From assembly GCF_042643265.1 (NCBI RefSeq), contig NZ_JBHRRZ010000010.1:1-64000 (forward strand): a DNA stretch of 64,000 nucleotides, given 5' to 3'. Below the pieces are notes generated by a model. The model was given only the letters and a program-made list of their open reading frames with translations. It searched no databases and was not told the DNA's origin. This stretch comes from Virgibacillus_O sediminis. Lineage in GTDB: Bacteria > Bacillota > Bacilli > Bacillales > Amphibacillaceae. Both the position numbers and the translations under genes were made by a program. Shown here in pieces: positions 44,502 through 53,011 of the stretch (position 1 is its first letter; every line of letters starts with the position of its first letter).

Positions 44502-45182
44502 CTAACTATCCCTCCGGTCCTGTTCCTCTTCGTATTTATTATGATGATAGGAAGGGCCGGCATAATTTCCATCTATATCAGCAGACAGCCATCCTTCCAA
44601 ATCCTCCGCTTCCGCTGTATTTTCCTCACTGTTCGGAAACATATCCTCATAGTTTTCCTTGTCTTCATAGAAATCGGAAGGAGATTCCGAGGTCCCATAT
44701 CTGCTTACATCCTGCCAAGAGTCTTCTGCATCATAATTGACTTGTTCTTCATCTGTCACCTCATCCGGATTGATGTTCGGGCTGAATACCTCTTCCTCCA
44801 CCGTCCGGCTATGTTCAAACGTATTATCTGCCGCATGCTCCACACATCTGTCCGTAGTAGGGACAGCCATCAGCCGCTCAAAGGGAATATCTTCTCCACA
44901 TTTGCTGCAGATCCCGTATGTTCCCTGGTCAATGGCATGCAGAGCTTCATTTATTTCTTCCAATTCCTTTTCCGCATGGTCATTGAGGGCTATATCCTTT
45001 TCTCTTTCGTATAATTCAGTCCCAAAATCACCTGGGTGGTTGTCATAATTGGATAACTCGCTCATCGATTCCTTGACCGCTTCTAATGAATTTCCGAAGT
45101 GGTCTTCTACATGGGGGATCAATTCATTTTGTCGTTCCAATAGTGCGGCTTTACACTGTTCCATCTGGTCGGTAGTGATCAT
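44502..45182 (-). CDS. yteA: YteA-type TraR/DksA zinc-finger protein
   Basis: A 226-residue protein. An N-terminal coiled coil (about 1-85) leads to a DksA-like zinc finger whose ligands are Cys92, Cys95, Cys113 and, in place of the fourth Cys, His116 (RCVEH). The C-terminal 110 residues are acidic and repetitive in Glu/Asp, typical of YteA. DksA-like factors bind RNA polymerase; YteA itself is uncharacterised and has been linked to sporulation. Single gene. Confidence 0.75.
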   Translation of the reverse strand: MITTDQMEQCKAALLERQNELIPHVEDHFGNSLEAVKESMSELSNYDNHPGDFGTELYEREKDIALNDHAEKELEEINEALHAIDQGTYGICSKCGEDIPFERLMAVPTTDRCVEHAADNTFEHSRTVEEEVFSPNINPDEVTDEEQVNYDAEDSWQDVSRYGTSESPSDFYEDKENYEDMFPNSEENTAEAEDLEGWLSADIDGNYAGPSYHHNKYEEEQDRRDS

Positions 45183-45247
45183 CTTGGATCATCCTCCATT
45201 TTAAAGTATGCTACTCATACTATGTGTAAAAGCCATGTATTGATTCT

Positions 45248-45694
45248 TTACGGACGTTCCCAAATCATGTCAATATGGGGAATATCATCCTCCATAAAAG
45301 TTTCGGATATTTGCCGGAATCCCAAGGAAACATAAAACTTTTTCAAGTACTCTTGGGCCATGATATGAATTTGATCTTCCTGCCACACTCCGGTTATGTA
45401 TTCAATTGCTCTTTCCATCAACTCCCTGCCGTAGCCATTGCCGCGATACTTTTCTGCCACCATGACACGTCCGATGGAAGGCTTATCATATTTGCTGCCT
45501 GCAGGCAATAAACGGACAAGGGCTGCCGTGTCCCCATCCACTTCCAGGTAGTAGTGGAGTGCATGCTGGTCAAAACCATCCAATTCCGGATATGGGCAAT
45601 TTTGTTCTACAACAAAAACCTCCACCCTCGCCCTCAGCAGCCGGTATAATTCCTCATTGGTCAATTCAGCAAAAGATTTACAATTCCATTTCAA
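45248..45694 (-). CDS. GNAT acetyltransferase, ElaA family
   Basis: A 148-residue acetyl-CoA-dependent acetyltransferase. The family pattern is visible: ELYRLLRARVEVFVVEQNCPYPELDGFDQHALHYY at the start and the acetyl-CoA loop RVMVAEKYRGNGYGRELM near residue 75. ElaA acetylates small amines or proteins; target unknown. Single gene. Confidence 0.87.
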   Translation of the reverse strand: MKWNCKSFAELTNEELYRLLRARVEVFVVEQNCPYPELDGFDQHALHYYLEVDGDTAALVRLLPAGSKYDKPSIGRVMVAEKYRGNGYGRELMERAIEYITGVWQEDQIHIMAQEYLKKFYVSLGFRQISETFMEDDIPHIDMIWERP

Positions 45695-45842
45695 CTTTTA
45701 GCCTCTCCTTTTTTCTTCTAACTATAGCAGAACGACCAGCCGGATGCCCGGAGAAGGTAATCGGCTAATTTTTGCTATATCTGACAGGATTTAGCTGATT
45801 TTTGTCGAATTTAACGGTTAAAGGGAAAAGGAGGAATCCTCA

Positions 45843-46718
45843 TTGCAGAAAAATGACATAGTAATAGGCTTTATAGGAACTGGAGTAATGGGTAAGAGTA
45901 TGGCCGGCAACCTGTTGAAAGCCGGTTATCCCCTTCATATTTTCACAAGAACGAAAGAGAAAGCGCAGGAGCTGATCGACCAGGGAGCTGTTTGGAAGGA
46001 AAGCATAGCGGAGATAGCCAGAGATTCGGACGTGATCATTACCATGGTCGGCTACCCGAAAGACGTGGAAGACGTCTACTTCGGAGATAACGGTATACTT
46101 GCTCATGCTTTACCGGGTACTTATACCATTGATATGACTACATCTAAGCCGGCACTGGCAAAAGAAATCTTTGATAAAGCGAGAAAAAGAGAGATCGAGG
46201 CGCTGGATGCCCCTGTATCCGGGGGTGATATCGGAGCCAAGAATGGCGGCCTTGCCATAATGGCAGGCGGAAATGAAGAAGCATATAGGAAAGTTCTGCC
46301 GATTTTTGAAGTGATGGGCGAGAATATCATCCTGCAGGGCGAAGCAGGGGCCGGTCAGCATACAAAGCTGGCGAACCAAATTACCATCGCCTCGAATATG
46401 GTCGGCGTCTGCGAAGCGATCTCATATGCTAAAAAGGCAGGCTTAAGCCCAGGCCGTGTTCTGGACAGCATTACTACCGGTGCTGCAGGCAGCTTTTCAT
46501 TGTCGAAACTCGGCCCACGCATGTTGAAGGGCGACTATGCTCCAGGTTTTTATGTCAAACATTTTATCAAAGACATGACAATCGCTCTGGAGTCTGCACA
46601 GGAAATGGGCTTGTCCACTCCCGGCCTTTCCCTTTCGCTGGATCTTTACCGGGAATTGGCAGAGCAAGGGGGGAGCGACAGCGGCACTCAGGCACTGATC
46701 AAGCTTTTTGAACAGTAA
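45843..46718 (+). CDS. NAD(P)-dependent beta-hydroxyacid dehydrogenase, YkwC type
   Basis: A 291-residue oxidoreductase of the 3-hydroxyisobutyrate dehydrogenase group. The N-terminal Rossmann motif is GFIGTGVMGKSMAGNLL, the substrate motif DAPVSGGDIGAKNG is near 119, and the catalytic Lys lies in GAGQHTKLANQ near 170. It resembles B. subtilis YkwC; the substrate is unknown. Start is TTG at 45843, eight bases after AGGAGG. Confidence 0.9.
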   Translation: MQKNDIVIGFIGTGVMGKSMAGNLLKAGYPLHIFTRTKEKAQELIDQGAVWKESIAEIARDSDVIITMVGYPKDVEDVYFGDNGILAHALPGTYTIDMTTSKPALAKEIFDKARKREIEALDAPVSGGDIGAKNGGLAIMAGGNEEAYRKVLPIFEVMGENIILQGEAGAGQHTKLANQITIASNMVGVCEAISYAKKAGLSPGRVLDSITTGAAGSFSLSKLGPRMLKGDYAPGFYVKHFIKDMTIALESAQEMGLSTPGLSLSLDLYRELAEQGGSDSGTQALIKLFEQ

Positions 46719-46812
46719 TTGGAAGACGAGATAGAGACAGATATGTTTTATCAGAAGAAATAAAAACACACAAATGGTATAACACTTAATTTCAAGGATT
46801 ATGCAATAGAAA

Positions 46813-46847
46813 AAAGGGGAAGCGGCAGACTACTTCGGCTGCCGCTT
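46813..46847 (-). terminator. Terminator after the methyltransferase-hypothetical pair
   Basis: Minus-strand AAGCGGCAG (46839-46847) pairs with CTGCCGCTT (46820-46828), followed by CCCCTTTTTT. Its first half lies inside the last codons of the upstream gene. Confidence 0.8.
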
Positions 46848-47132
46848 CTCTATTTCTCCCTGGACCGCAAAAGCTAGATCATCATTTCCGAAAAGCTGCA
46901 ATGCATTCAGCACGGTCTGATCTGCTATATTTTCCGATTCATTTTTAGGTACTGCCAATTCGAGCATATCCTGTAGTGTCTGATTTTTGGACTGCCCAGG
47001 GTAGGCTTCCTCATATAGAGCTACTGGATCAATTTCATTATTGACACACCATTGCACATAGATCAGGATCATCATCCGCTCATCATTCTGATAGCTTTCG
47101 ATGACCTTCTTCTCCATCTCATTATTGCTCAT
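46830..47132 (-). CDS. Unrecognised 100-residue protein
   Basis: I do not recognise this protein. It is acidic, has no membrane helix or signal, and looks helical (MEKKVIESYQNDERMMILIYVQWCVNNEIDP). ATG 47132 begins one base after the stop of the upstream methyltransferase gene, with AGGTGG just before it, so the two are probably made together. A GTG three codons earlier is possible. It might modify or accompany the methyltransferase; nothing in the sequence shows this. Confidence 0.7.
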   Translation of the reverse strand: MSNNEMEKKVIESYQNDERMMILIYVQWCVNNEIDPVALYEEAYPGQSKNQTLQDMLELAVPKNESENIADQTVLNALQLFGNDDLAFAVQGEIEKRQPK

Positions 47133-47133
47133 T

Positions 47134-47817
47134 TCATCCACCTGCTTTCTGCAGCATAAATACCCACATAAACGTTAGCGACTGTTTCAATTCCAGAGGC
47201 AGTGACCGGATATGTTGATCCATAACCCCTTGTTTAAAAACACCGAACCCGTCCATATATTCAAGACCCTCTTCCGCAGCAAGCTGCTGAAATTCCCAGG
47301 GCATCATCGTATTGCAGATTACCTTTTCACCGAGCAGGCGCGGGTAGCTGTTTGTCCGGGGAGCAGCTGTCGGCCCTAGAATTCCGGCACAGACCATACC
47401 GTCGTCTCTTAATACCCTTTTCATTTCACGCAAGGCTGCCAGAGGCGATTCTGTCCATTCCAAAACATTTATTGCCATAACAGCATCATGACTTCCATCC
47501 TCATAAGGTAGGTTGCTGGCGTCTCCTTCCCTAAAAGAAATACTGCCTTCCCCCGCCCTATCTGCCGCGGCTATCATTTCACCTGATAAATCAATGCCGG
47601 AAACAGTATAACCTGAACGGTACAGTTTTTGTGAACCATAACCGTCTCCACAGCCAATATCAAGGACCTTGCTGCCTTTTGGTACATGCTTTTCCACAAA
47701 CGGAACAATATCTTTCCTACTCCCATTCTCCCACATATCCCGGCTACGGGATCTCCAGAATGACGCCCGGTCATTCCACGCCGTCTCCGCCTCTCTCTTC
47801 CAGCTGAATTCATCCAT
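47134..47817 (-). CDS. SAM-dependent methyltransferase (class I)
   Basis: A 227-residue cytoplasmic methyltransferase. The SAM-binding motif I is VLDIGCGDGYG (about 50-60), motif II the Asp in SGIDLSGEM (about 74-82), and the post-motif FREGDASNLPYEDGSHDAV (about 96-114). It belongs to the Methyltransf_11 group; substrate unknown. The first gene of a two-gene unit. Confidence 0.87.
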   Translation of the reverse strand: MDEFSWKREAETAWNDRASFWRSRSRDMWENGSRKDIVPFVEKHVPKGSKVLDIGCGDGYGSQKLYRSGYTVSGIDLSGEMIAAADRAGEGSISFREGDASNLPYEDGSHDAVMAINVLEWTESPLAALREMKRVLRDDGMVCAGILGPTAAPRTNSYPRLLGEKVICNTMMPWEFQQLAAEEGLEYMDGFGVFKQGVMDQHIRSLPLELKQSLTFMWVFMLQKAGG

Positions 47818-48012
47818 TCTCCCAGCTCCTTTTCTACATGCTAAAGGACAACTTGAAAAAATAATAACAACCTTGGTATAACGACGGTTGATATCCTGTT
47901 TATCATCGATTACACTCTTCGCTGTCCACAGAAGATTGTCCTACAGAAGTATACGTGTCTTCCGGCAGCTCCATGTCTTCTTATTAAAGGAATAATATCT
48001 CCACTTCATAAC

Positions 48013-48048
48013 AAAAAAGGTCTACCCCATATAGGGATAAACCTTTTC
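48013..48048 (-). terminator. Terminator after the cold-shock gene
   Basis: Minus-strand AAAAGGTTTATCCC pairs with GGGGTAGACCTTTTTT with small mismatches, ending in TTTTTTG. Confidence 0.7.
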
Positions 48049-48064
48049 TTCTGATCTCTATCTA

Positions 48065-48262
48065 TTATAGAGCGACAACGTTAGCTGCTTGTGGTCCACG
48101 GTTGCCTTCTACGATTTCAAATTCAACGTCTTGGCCTTCTTCAAGCGTTTTGAAACCTTCAGCTTGGATAGCTGAGAAGTGTACGAATACATCGTCTCCG
48201 TCTTCACGCTCGATGAAACCAAAACCTTTTTCTGCATTAAACCATTTTACTTTACCAGTCAT
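48065..48262 (-). CDS. cspB: Cold-shock protein (CspB/CspD family)
   Basis: A 65-residue single-stranded nucleic-acid binding protein, an RNA chaperone in the cold. RNP1 is KGFGFIE (residues 13-19) and RNP2 is VFVHF (26-30). A strong AAGGAGG lies nine bases before the ATG. The mRNA leader is about 115 bases long with nested hairpins (48313-48353). Which Csp paralogue this is cannot be told from here. Confidence 0.95.
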   Translation of the reverse strand: MTGKVKWFNAEKGFGFIEREDGDDVFVHFSAIQAEGFKTLEEGQDVEFEIVEGNRGPQAANVVAL

Positions 48263-48312
48263 TTAAAATGACCTCCTTATACAAATATCGTGCAAAGTAT
48301 AATTGAGTCATA

Positions 48313-48413
48313 AATACTTTTACACCACTTTGTTAAAGAGATCGTAAAGTATTATTCATCCTTCAATTTCCTTTTGCTATCCTTACTTTAACCCTTTTAG
48401 AATTAAAATGCAA
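48313..48413 (-). promoter_or_regulatory. csp promoter and structured leader
   Basis: Promoter: minus-strand TTGCAT (48408-48413) and TAAAGT (48385-48390), 17 bases apart. In the leader, AATACTTT (48346-48353 in transcript order) pairs with AAAGTATT (48313-48320), and inside them CTTT pairs with AAAG. Such leaders regulate csp mRNA by temperature in other bacteria; here that is inferred. Confidence 0.6.
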
Positions 48414-48433
48414 GCATTTATAAAATTAATTTC

Positions 48434-49351
48434 TTATGAGGCAGCGGAGTGCTTATCAAGCCTGGCTCCCACATCTTTCCGAGTCTCCACGGCCTGTGTT
48501 TCCTCTACCGGCAGCTCAATCTGATGGAACGTAATCTCCGGCCGGCTGCCGAAACGGATATTTACCCCGGTCTGGCCCAAACCCTCACTTATATAGAATG
48601 GCCGGCCGCGGAAGTACTGCATGCCTTTCACCATATCCATGCGAACCAATTTGCCCATCTTTACCAGGTGATACGGTTTTGGCCAATGAATCTGACCGCC
48701 ATGAAAATGGCCCGCAAGCAAATAGTTGAAATGATATTCTTCCATTTCCAAAACCACATTAGGATCATGGGTCAGGACCAAATTGTAACCATTCTGCAAG
48801 CCCTCATAGGACTTGGACAAGTTACTTCTTCCTGTTCCATAATCATCTATGCCGATAATGTTTAGGGAAATTCCGTTTATATCAATTGCTTTATTTTCAT
48901 TTTGCAGTGTATGGATTCCATAATCGATGAGCATTTGCTTTAATCGGCGGAACGGCTCCTCTTTCAGGACATAGTCATGATTCCCAAAGTTGGCATAGGT
49001 GCCGTATTTCGGGTTGATTTTTCCAATTACTTCTAGATAAGGAGCCAGCCTTTTAATGCTTCTCTTCCGATCAAGAAAATCTCCTGTCAATGCAATCAAG
49101 TCAATATGCTGCTTATTTATATAATTATATAATTCCTGTGGGGTAATGGATAGATTCTCCAAGTGGATATCAGAGAGGTGAAGAATGCGCAATGGTTTGG
49201 TTTTTTCTTGATCTGTTTTTTCTTGATCTGCTTTCTCTCGCTCTATCTTTTCCAAATTGATTTGGTTGATTTGAACGGATTTAGTATTTCGGTAGCCACT
49301 GTATAATAGAGCTATTACACCTATTAGAATGGCTGCTGTTAAAAGATACAT
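48434..49351 (-). CDS. Membrane-anchored metallophosphoesterase (YkoQ/YkuE-like)
   Basis: A 305-residue phosphoesterase. An N-terminal helix (about 3-20) anchors it; the catalytic motifs are HLSDIHLEN, TGDFLD, FGNHDYV and GHFHGGQIHW, all metal-binding. A short repeat, EKADQEKTDQEKTK, joins helix and domain, from two copies of a 15-base repeat (49202-49230). Family members act on phosphoesters, some on lipid or UDP-diacylglucosamine substrates. It neighbours ykoP- and ykoN-like genes as in the B. subtilis yko cluster. Confidence 0.85.
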   Translation of the reverse strand: MYLLTAAILIGVIALLYSGYRNTKSVQINQINLEKIEREKADQEKTDQEKTKPLRILHLSDIHLENLSITPQELYNYINKQHIDLIALTGDFLDRKRSIKRLAPYLEVIGKINPKYGTYANFGNHDYVLKEEPFRRLKQMLIDYGIHTLQNENKAIDINGISLNIIGIDDYGTGRSNLSKSYEGLQNGYNLVLTHDPNVVLEMEEYHFNYLLAGHFHGGQIHWPKPYHLVKMGKLVRMDMVKGMQYFRGRPFYISEGLGQTGVNIRFGSRPEITFHQIELPVEETQAVETRKDVGARLDKHSAAS

Positions 49352-49439
49352 TCTTATCCCTCCTCTCTATCCATTATAAAGGGAGGAGGGGGTGGATTTC
49401 ACTTGTAATTTATGGATAAGTATTGGTTATCCGTATTGG

Positions 49440-50003
49440 TTATCCGTTTGAATATTTTCGGAACAGATGGTCCTTTGACATGAATAAATACATAGGGAAA
49501 GATTCGTTCTTCTGTATGGAACGTGCCGAAGACAGAAAATGAATGGGAGCAAGCGCTGCTTTCTTAAAATATTTATAATATGGATTCGATATCGGCCTGG
49601 TATCAAACCCCAATTTCCGGCACCCTCTGTGAAGCAATGTAATGCCTATCAACCCTTTTACTTTTTCATCATATCCTTGGCTCTGCAAATATTTCGCAAT
49701 AAATGGAAGAGATTCCTGGACGCTTTTATAAATAAAGATCGCCTTTCTCACTTCGCCATAGCCTTCCATTTTCCTCAGCAGCATGACATTGTGGAGATGG
49801 ATTTTTAAGAGAACATCATTCTTTTTTATCATCGTTCCATCAGAGAGCTGGACAGATTTCCCCTTATACCTGGTTAATCGTGCCCGTATGACGGTTTTTT
49901 CCCCCTCTGAAGATTCAATATGCTGCAGCCTGGTAAAACGATAATAAATTGGGTCGACGATATCCCAAAACAAAATACATATTTTCCTTAGTTGTAATTT
50001 CAT
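49440..50003 (-). CDS. ykoP: YkoP-like protein
   Basis: A 187-residue protein of unknown biochemical role, resembling YkoP of B. subtilis (genes ykoN-ykoP-ykoQ). No membrane span is evident except a short hydrophobic start (ICILFWDIVDPIYYR). Many His/Arg residues near the middle and GITLLHRGCRKLGFD. I chose ATG 50003 because GAGGAG lies seven bases upstream. It lies between the phosphoesterase and the divergent glycosyltransferase. Name by synteny and general resemblance. Confidence 0.6.
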   Translation of the reverse strand: MKLQLRKICILFWDIVDPIYYRFTRLQHIESSEGEKTVIRARLTRYKGKSVQLSDGTMIKKNDVLLKIHLHNVMLLRKMEGYGEVRKAIFIYKSVQESLPFIAKYLQSQGYDEKVKGLIGITLLHRGCRKLGFDTRPISNPYYKYFKKAALAPIHFLSSARSIQKNESFPMYLFMSKDHLFRKYSNG

Positions 50004-50139
50004 ACCGTTTCTCCTCGTCAAAATTAATGAATGAACTCACCTATAATCTGACTGCATTGGACATCTGTTATGTCTGGTAATTTAAGGTTTGCTGCATGAA
50101 ACGCTGCACCTTCCATAAAATAAGTGCCGAAGGAGAAGG

Positions 50140-51264
50140 ATGAGTATGCCAAGAATACTGTTTATGCCTCTATTGCGCTTGCCCTCGGGGCATCACCATG
50201 CTGCTGACAGCCTGAAGCACCAGCTGGAAGAGACAGGAAAAGAATTTATCTGCGAAAAAGCCGAGTTGATTTCCCATAGCTACGGCAGAGCAGAGTCCGT
50301 GGTTTCTGCTGTCTATTTACAGTGGATCCACAGATTACCAAAGCTTTACAGCATGGTGTACAAATTTGGCGCCCTTAAGCAACAGTCCCAGCACAAGAGA
50401 TACTACCTTTATGAATGGCTGTTTCAAAAAAAGATTCAGCAATTGATTCAGGAGAAAGGCCCGGATGTGGTGATCTGTACCCATGCCCTTCCTTCTTACC
50501 TGCTATCACAACTTAAAAGCAGCGGGAAATGGAAGGGAAAGGTCATCAATGTATACACGGACTTTTTTATTAATAACCTCTGGGGGATTAATGGCATAGA
50601 TTATCATTTTGTTCCTAGTCTGCATGTGAAACAGGATTTACTGAAAAAAGGCGTTCCCGCCGAACATGTAATTGTCTCAGGGATCCCGATCCATCCCCTT
50701 TTTCAAAGGGATCCTATACGTCCGGTTAGTCCGTCTGAAAAATATACTATTATCATCAGCGGGGGAAATATGGGGGCCGGTTCTATTAAGGAATTGTTAC
50801 TACAGCTGAGACCTGGGGGACGTGTCCACTATAAAGTCCTCTGCGGAAAGAACACCCGGCTGCATCAATCCCTCCGCAGTTCCGTTTACACGAACGTTTC
50901 CCCTATTCCATATATATCATCAAAAAAGGAAATGAATGAATTGTACAATGAGGCAGATGCCCTCATCACGAAACCGGGCGGCATCACCATCACCGAGTGC
51001 CTGTGGAAAAGAATTCCCACATTTGTTTATGAAGCTCTTCCGGGTCAGGAGGAAGTAAATCTAACATATTTGAAGGATCAGGGACTTGTCCATCATCTTC
51101 CATATTGGAAAAGCAATACAGCCAATCTGGAAGATATTATATTGGAAGTGCTTCAGGATGAGGATCGACTATCCCGTTGGCAAGGGCAAATGGAAATATT
51201 CCACCAAGGGCTGGAGGAAAGAGATGTAACAAGCTATATCAAAGGCATTTGCCAGGATGTCTGA
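50140..51264 (+). CDS. MGDG-type glycosyltransferase (UgtP/YkoN-like)
   Basis: A 374-residue lipid glycosyltransferase of the GT28 family. The N-terminal MGDG synthase domain opens PLLRLPSGHHHAADSL; the C-terminal nucleotide-sugar domain has IISGGNMGAGSIKELL near 210 and the donor-binding region ADALITKPGGITITECLWKRIPTFVYEALPGQEE near 275. It probably adds sugar to diacylglycerol or a similar lipid. Two ATGs (50140, 50146) are four and ten bases after AAGGAG; either could be used. It is divergent from the ykoP-like gene. Confidence 0.82.
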   Translation: MSMPRILFMPLLRLPSGHHHAADSLKHQLEETGKEFICEKAELISHSYGRAESVVSAVYLQWIHRLPKLYSMVYKFGALKQQSQHKRYYLYEWLFQKKIQQLIQEKGPDVVICTHALPSYLLSQLKSSGKWKGKVINVYTDFFINNLWGINGIDYHFVPSLHVKQDLLKKGVPAEHVIVSGIPIHPLFQRDPIRPVSPSEKYTIIISGGNMGAGSIKELLLQLRPGGRVHYKVLCGKNTRLHQSLRSSVYTNVSPIPYISSKKEMNELYNEADALITKPGGITITECLWKRIPTFVYEALPGQEEVNLTYLKDQGLVHHLPYWKSNTANLEDIILEVLQDEDRLSRWQGQMEIFHQGLEERDVTSYIKGICQDV

Positions 51265-51338
51265 CTGAATTTCAGCTTGCCATTGGGCAATATAACAGGT
51301 ATGTTGTCTTTTCCCGGAAAAATTGATAAAATAAATCC

Positions 51339-51389
51339 TTGCAAGATTATAAAATTGAATACCGACTACCATACATTTATATCTTGCAA
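51339..51389. repeat. Inverted repeat before trhO
   Basis: TTGCAAGATTATAAA (51339-51353) is the inverse of TTTATATCTTGCAA (51376-51389) except for one inserted base. The arms are 22 bases apart and end about 27 bases before the ATG of trhO. It may be a leader hairpin or an operator. Confidence 0.6.
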
Positions 51390-51415
51390 ATATGAATGAA
51401 TAGGTGGTAATAATC

Positions 51416-52381
51416 ATGGAAACTAATTATCGTGTGCTGTTGTACTATAACTATGTGCATATCGAGGATCCGGAAACATATGCAGACGAGCACTTGAAGT
51501 TCTGCAAGGACCTTGGCCTGAAAGGACGCATACTTGTAGCCGAAGAAGGAATTAATGGTACAGTGTCCGGCACAGTAGAACAGACGAATAAATACATGGA
51601 AGCAATGCATAACGATCCCCGCTTCGCTGACATGGTATTTAAGGTGGACGAGCATGACGGCCATGCATTCAAGAAAATGCACGTACGGCCGCGGAATGAG
51701 CTGGTGACACTGCGTTTGGAAGATGATATCAACCCGCATGAAACGACAGGGGAATATCTCGACCCAAAGGAATTCTATGAAGCGATGCAGGACGAGGATA
51801 CAGTTGTACTTGACGCAAGAAATGATTACGAATATGATCTGGGACATTTCCGCGGGGCTATCCGTCCTGATATTGAAACCTTCCGTGAACTTCCGGAGTG
51901 GGTTGAGAAAAACAAACACCTTATTGAAGGAAAGAAAATTCTGACCTACTGTACCGGCGGAATCCGCTGCGAAAAATTCTCCGGATGGCTGGTAAAAGAA
52001 GGTTTCGAAGATGTAGCACAGCTGCATGGCGGGATTGTCACATATGGAAAAGACCCGGAAGTACAAGGAGAACTATGGGACGGAAAATGCTACGTATTCG
52101 ATGAACGCATTTCTGTACTAGTCAATCAGAAAGAACACGTTGTAGTCGGCGTCGACTATTTTGATGGCGAACCTTGTGAACGGTATGTTAATTGTGCAAA
52201 CCCAGAATGTAATAAACAAATTCTCTGCTCAGAAGAGAATGAGCATAAATATCTTCGGGGCTGCACCCACGAGTGCCGTGTCAGCCCACGGAACATGTAT
52301 GTAAAAGAACACGACCTCTCTGAAGAGGAAGTGGAGCATCGTCTCAATCAGATTGATGAAACATTGAAACAAGAAGCATAA
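51416..52381 (+). CDS. trhO: tRNA uridine-34 hydroxylase TrhO
   Basis: A 321-residue rhodanese-like enzyme that uses oxygen to hydroxylate uridine 34 of certain tRNAs, an early step toward 5-methoxyuridine. The N-terminal UPF0176 acylphosphatase-like part (about 1-95) is followed by the rhodanese domain with catalytic Cys179 in YCTGGIRCEKFS, and a Cys-rich tail (NCANPECNKQILCSEEN, CTHEC) that can bind zinc. ATG 51416 was chosen because AGGTGG lies eight bases upstream. Confidence 0.93.
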   Translation: METNYRVLLYYNYVHIEDPETYADEHLKFCKDLGLKGRILVAEEGINGTVSGTVEQTNKYMEAMHNDPRFADMVFKVDEHDGHAFKKMHVRPRNELVTLRLEDDINPHETTGEYLDPKEFYEAMQDEDTVVLDARNDYEYDLGHFRGAIRPDIETFRELPEWVEKNKHLIEGKKILTYCTGGIRCEKFSGWLVKEGFEDVAQLHGGIVTYGKDPEVQGELWDGKCYVFDERISVLVNQKEHVVVGVDYFDGEPCERYVNCANPECNKQILCSEENEHKYLRGCTHECRVSPRNMYVKEHDLSEEEVEHRLNQIDETLKQEA

Positions 52382-52391
52382 TGAATGTTAA

Positions 52392-52420
52392 GAAGACAGC
52401 CTTTAGGGCTGTCTTTTTTC
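52392..52420 (+). terminator. Terminator after trhO
   Basis: AAGACAGCC pairs with GGCTGTCTT over a short loop, then TTTTTC. Confidence 0.85.
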
Positions 52421-52441
52421 ATCTCTCTTTAAGGCAATATT

Positions 52442-52470
52442 TTGACAATGATCAAGCCTATTGCTATCCT
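52442..52470 (+). promoter_or_regulatory. Promoter of the glutathione peroxidase gene
   Basis: TTGACA (52442-52447) and TATCCT (52465-52470) with a 17-base spacer, 24 bases before the start codon. Confidence 0.65.
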
Positions 52471-52493
52471 TTCCATAAGAGGAGGGTCAAACT

Positions 52494-52973
52494 TTGAGTA
52501 TCTATGATTTTTCAGCGACAACTATTGAGGGAGAAGAGAAATCACTGGAAGTATATAAAGGCAAGGTGCTTCTGATTGTCAATACTGCAAGCAAATGCGG
52601 GTTTACCCCGCAGTTTGAAGCATTGCAAAGTCTCTACGAGGAATATAAAGATCAAGGGTTTGAAATTCTTGGGTTTCCGAGCAATCAATTCAAAGAGCAA
52701 GACCCAGGAACCGATGAGGAAATCGCCGAGTTTTGCCAGAAAAATTATGGGGTGACCTTCCAGATGTTCAGTAAAGTGGATGTCAAAGGAGAGAATGCCC
52801 ACCCTCTGTTCAATTACCTCACCAACCAGAAAAAGGGAATAATGACTAATCAGATCAAATGGAACTTTACTAAATTCCTGATTAACAGACAGGGGGAGGT
52901 CATTGAGCGCTATGCTCCCCAGGCCAAACCGGAAAGCCTCCGCAAAGATATTGTGGAAGCACTCCAGAAATAG
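52494..52973 (+). CDS. Glutathione peroxidase-like thiol peroxidase (BsaA type)
   Basis: A 159-residue peroxidase that reduces hydrogen and lipid peroxides, in Bacillus probably with thioredoxin. The peroxidatic Cys35 is in NTASKCGFTPQ, Gln in GFPSNQF (65), and Trp123 in IKWNFTKFL. A second Cys81 (EFCQKNYGV) can act as resolving cysteine. Start is TTG at 52494 with GAGGAGGG seven bases before. Single gene ended by a bidirectional terminator. Confidence 0.93.
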   Translation: MSIYDFSATTIEGEEKSLEVYKGKVLLIVNTASKCGFTPQFEALQSLYEEYKDQGFEILGFPSNQFKEQDPGTDEEIAEFCQKNYGVTFQMFSKVDVKGENAHPLFNYLTNQKKGIMTNQIKWNFTKFLINRQGEVIERYAPQAKPESLRKDIVEALQK

Positions 52974-52974
52974 A

Positions 52975-53009
52975 CAAAAATGGACGCATTAAACATGCGT
53001 CCATTTTTG
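52975..53009. terminator. Bidirectional terminator between gpx and proS
   Basis: CAAAAATGGACGCAT (52975-52989) pairs perfectly with ATGCGTCCATTTTTG (52995-53009). The genes converge. Confidence 0.88.
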
Positions 53010-53011
53010 TA

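Noticed and set aside
49202..49230. Tandem 15-base repeat as a possible mobile or regulatory element
   Set aside because: It lies in frame inside the phosphoesterase gene and simply encodes a repeated linker.
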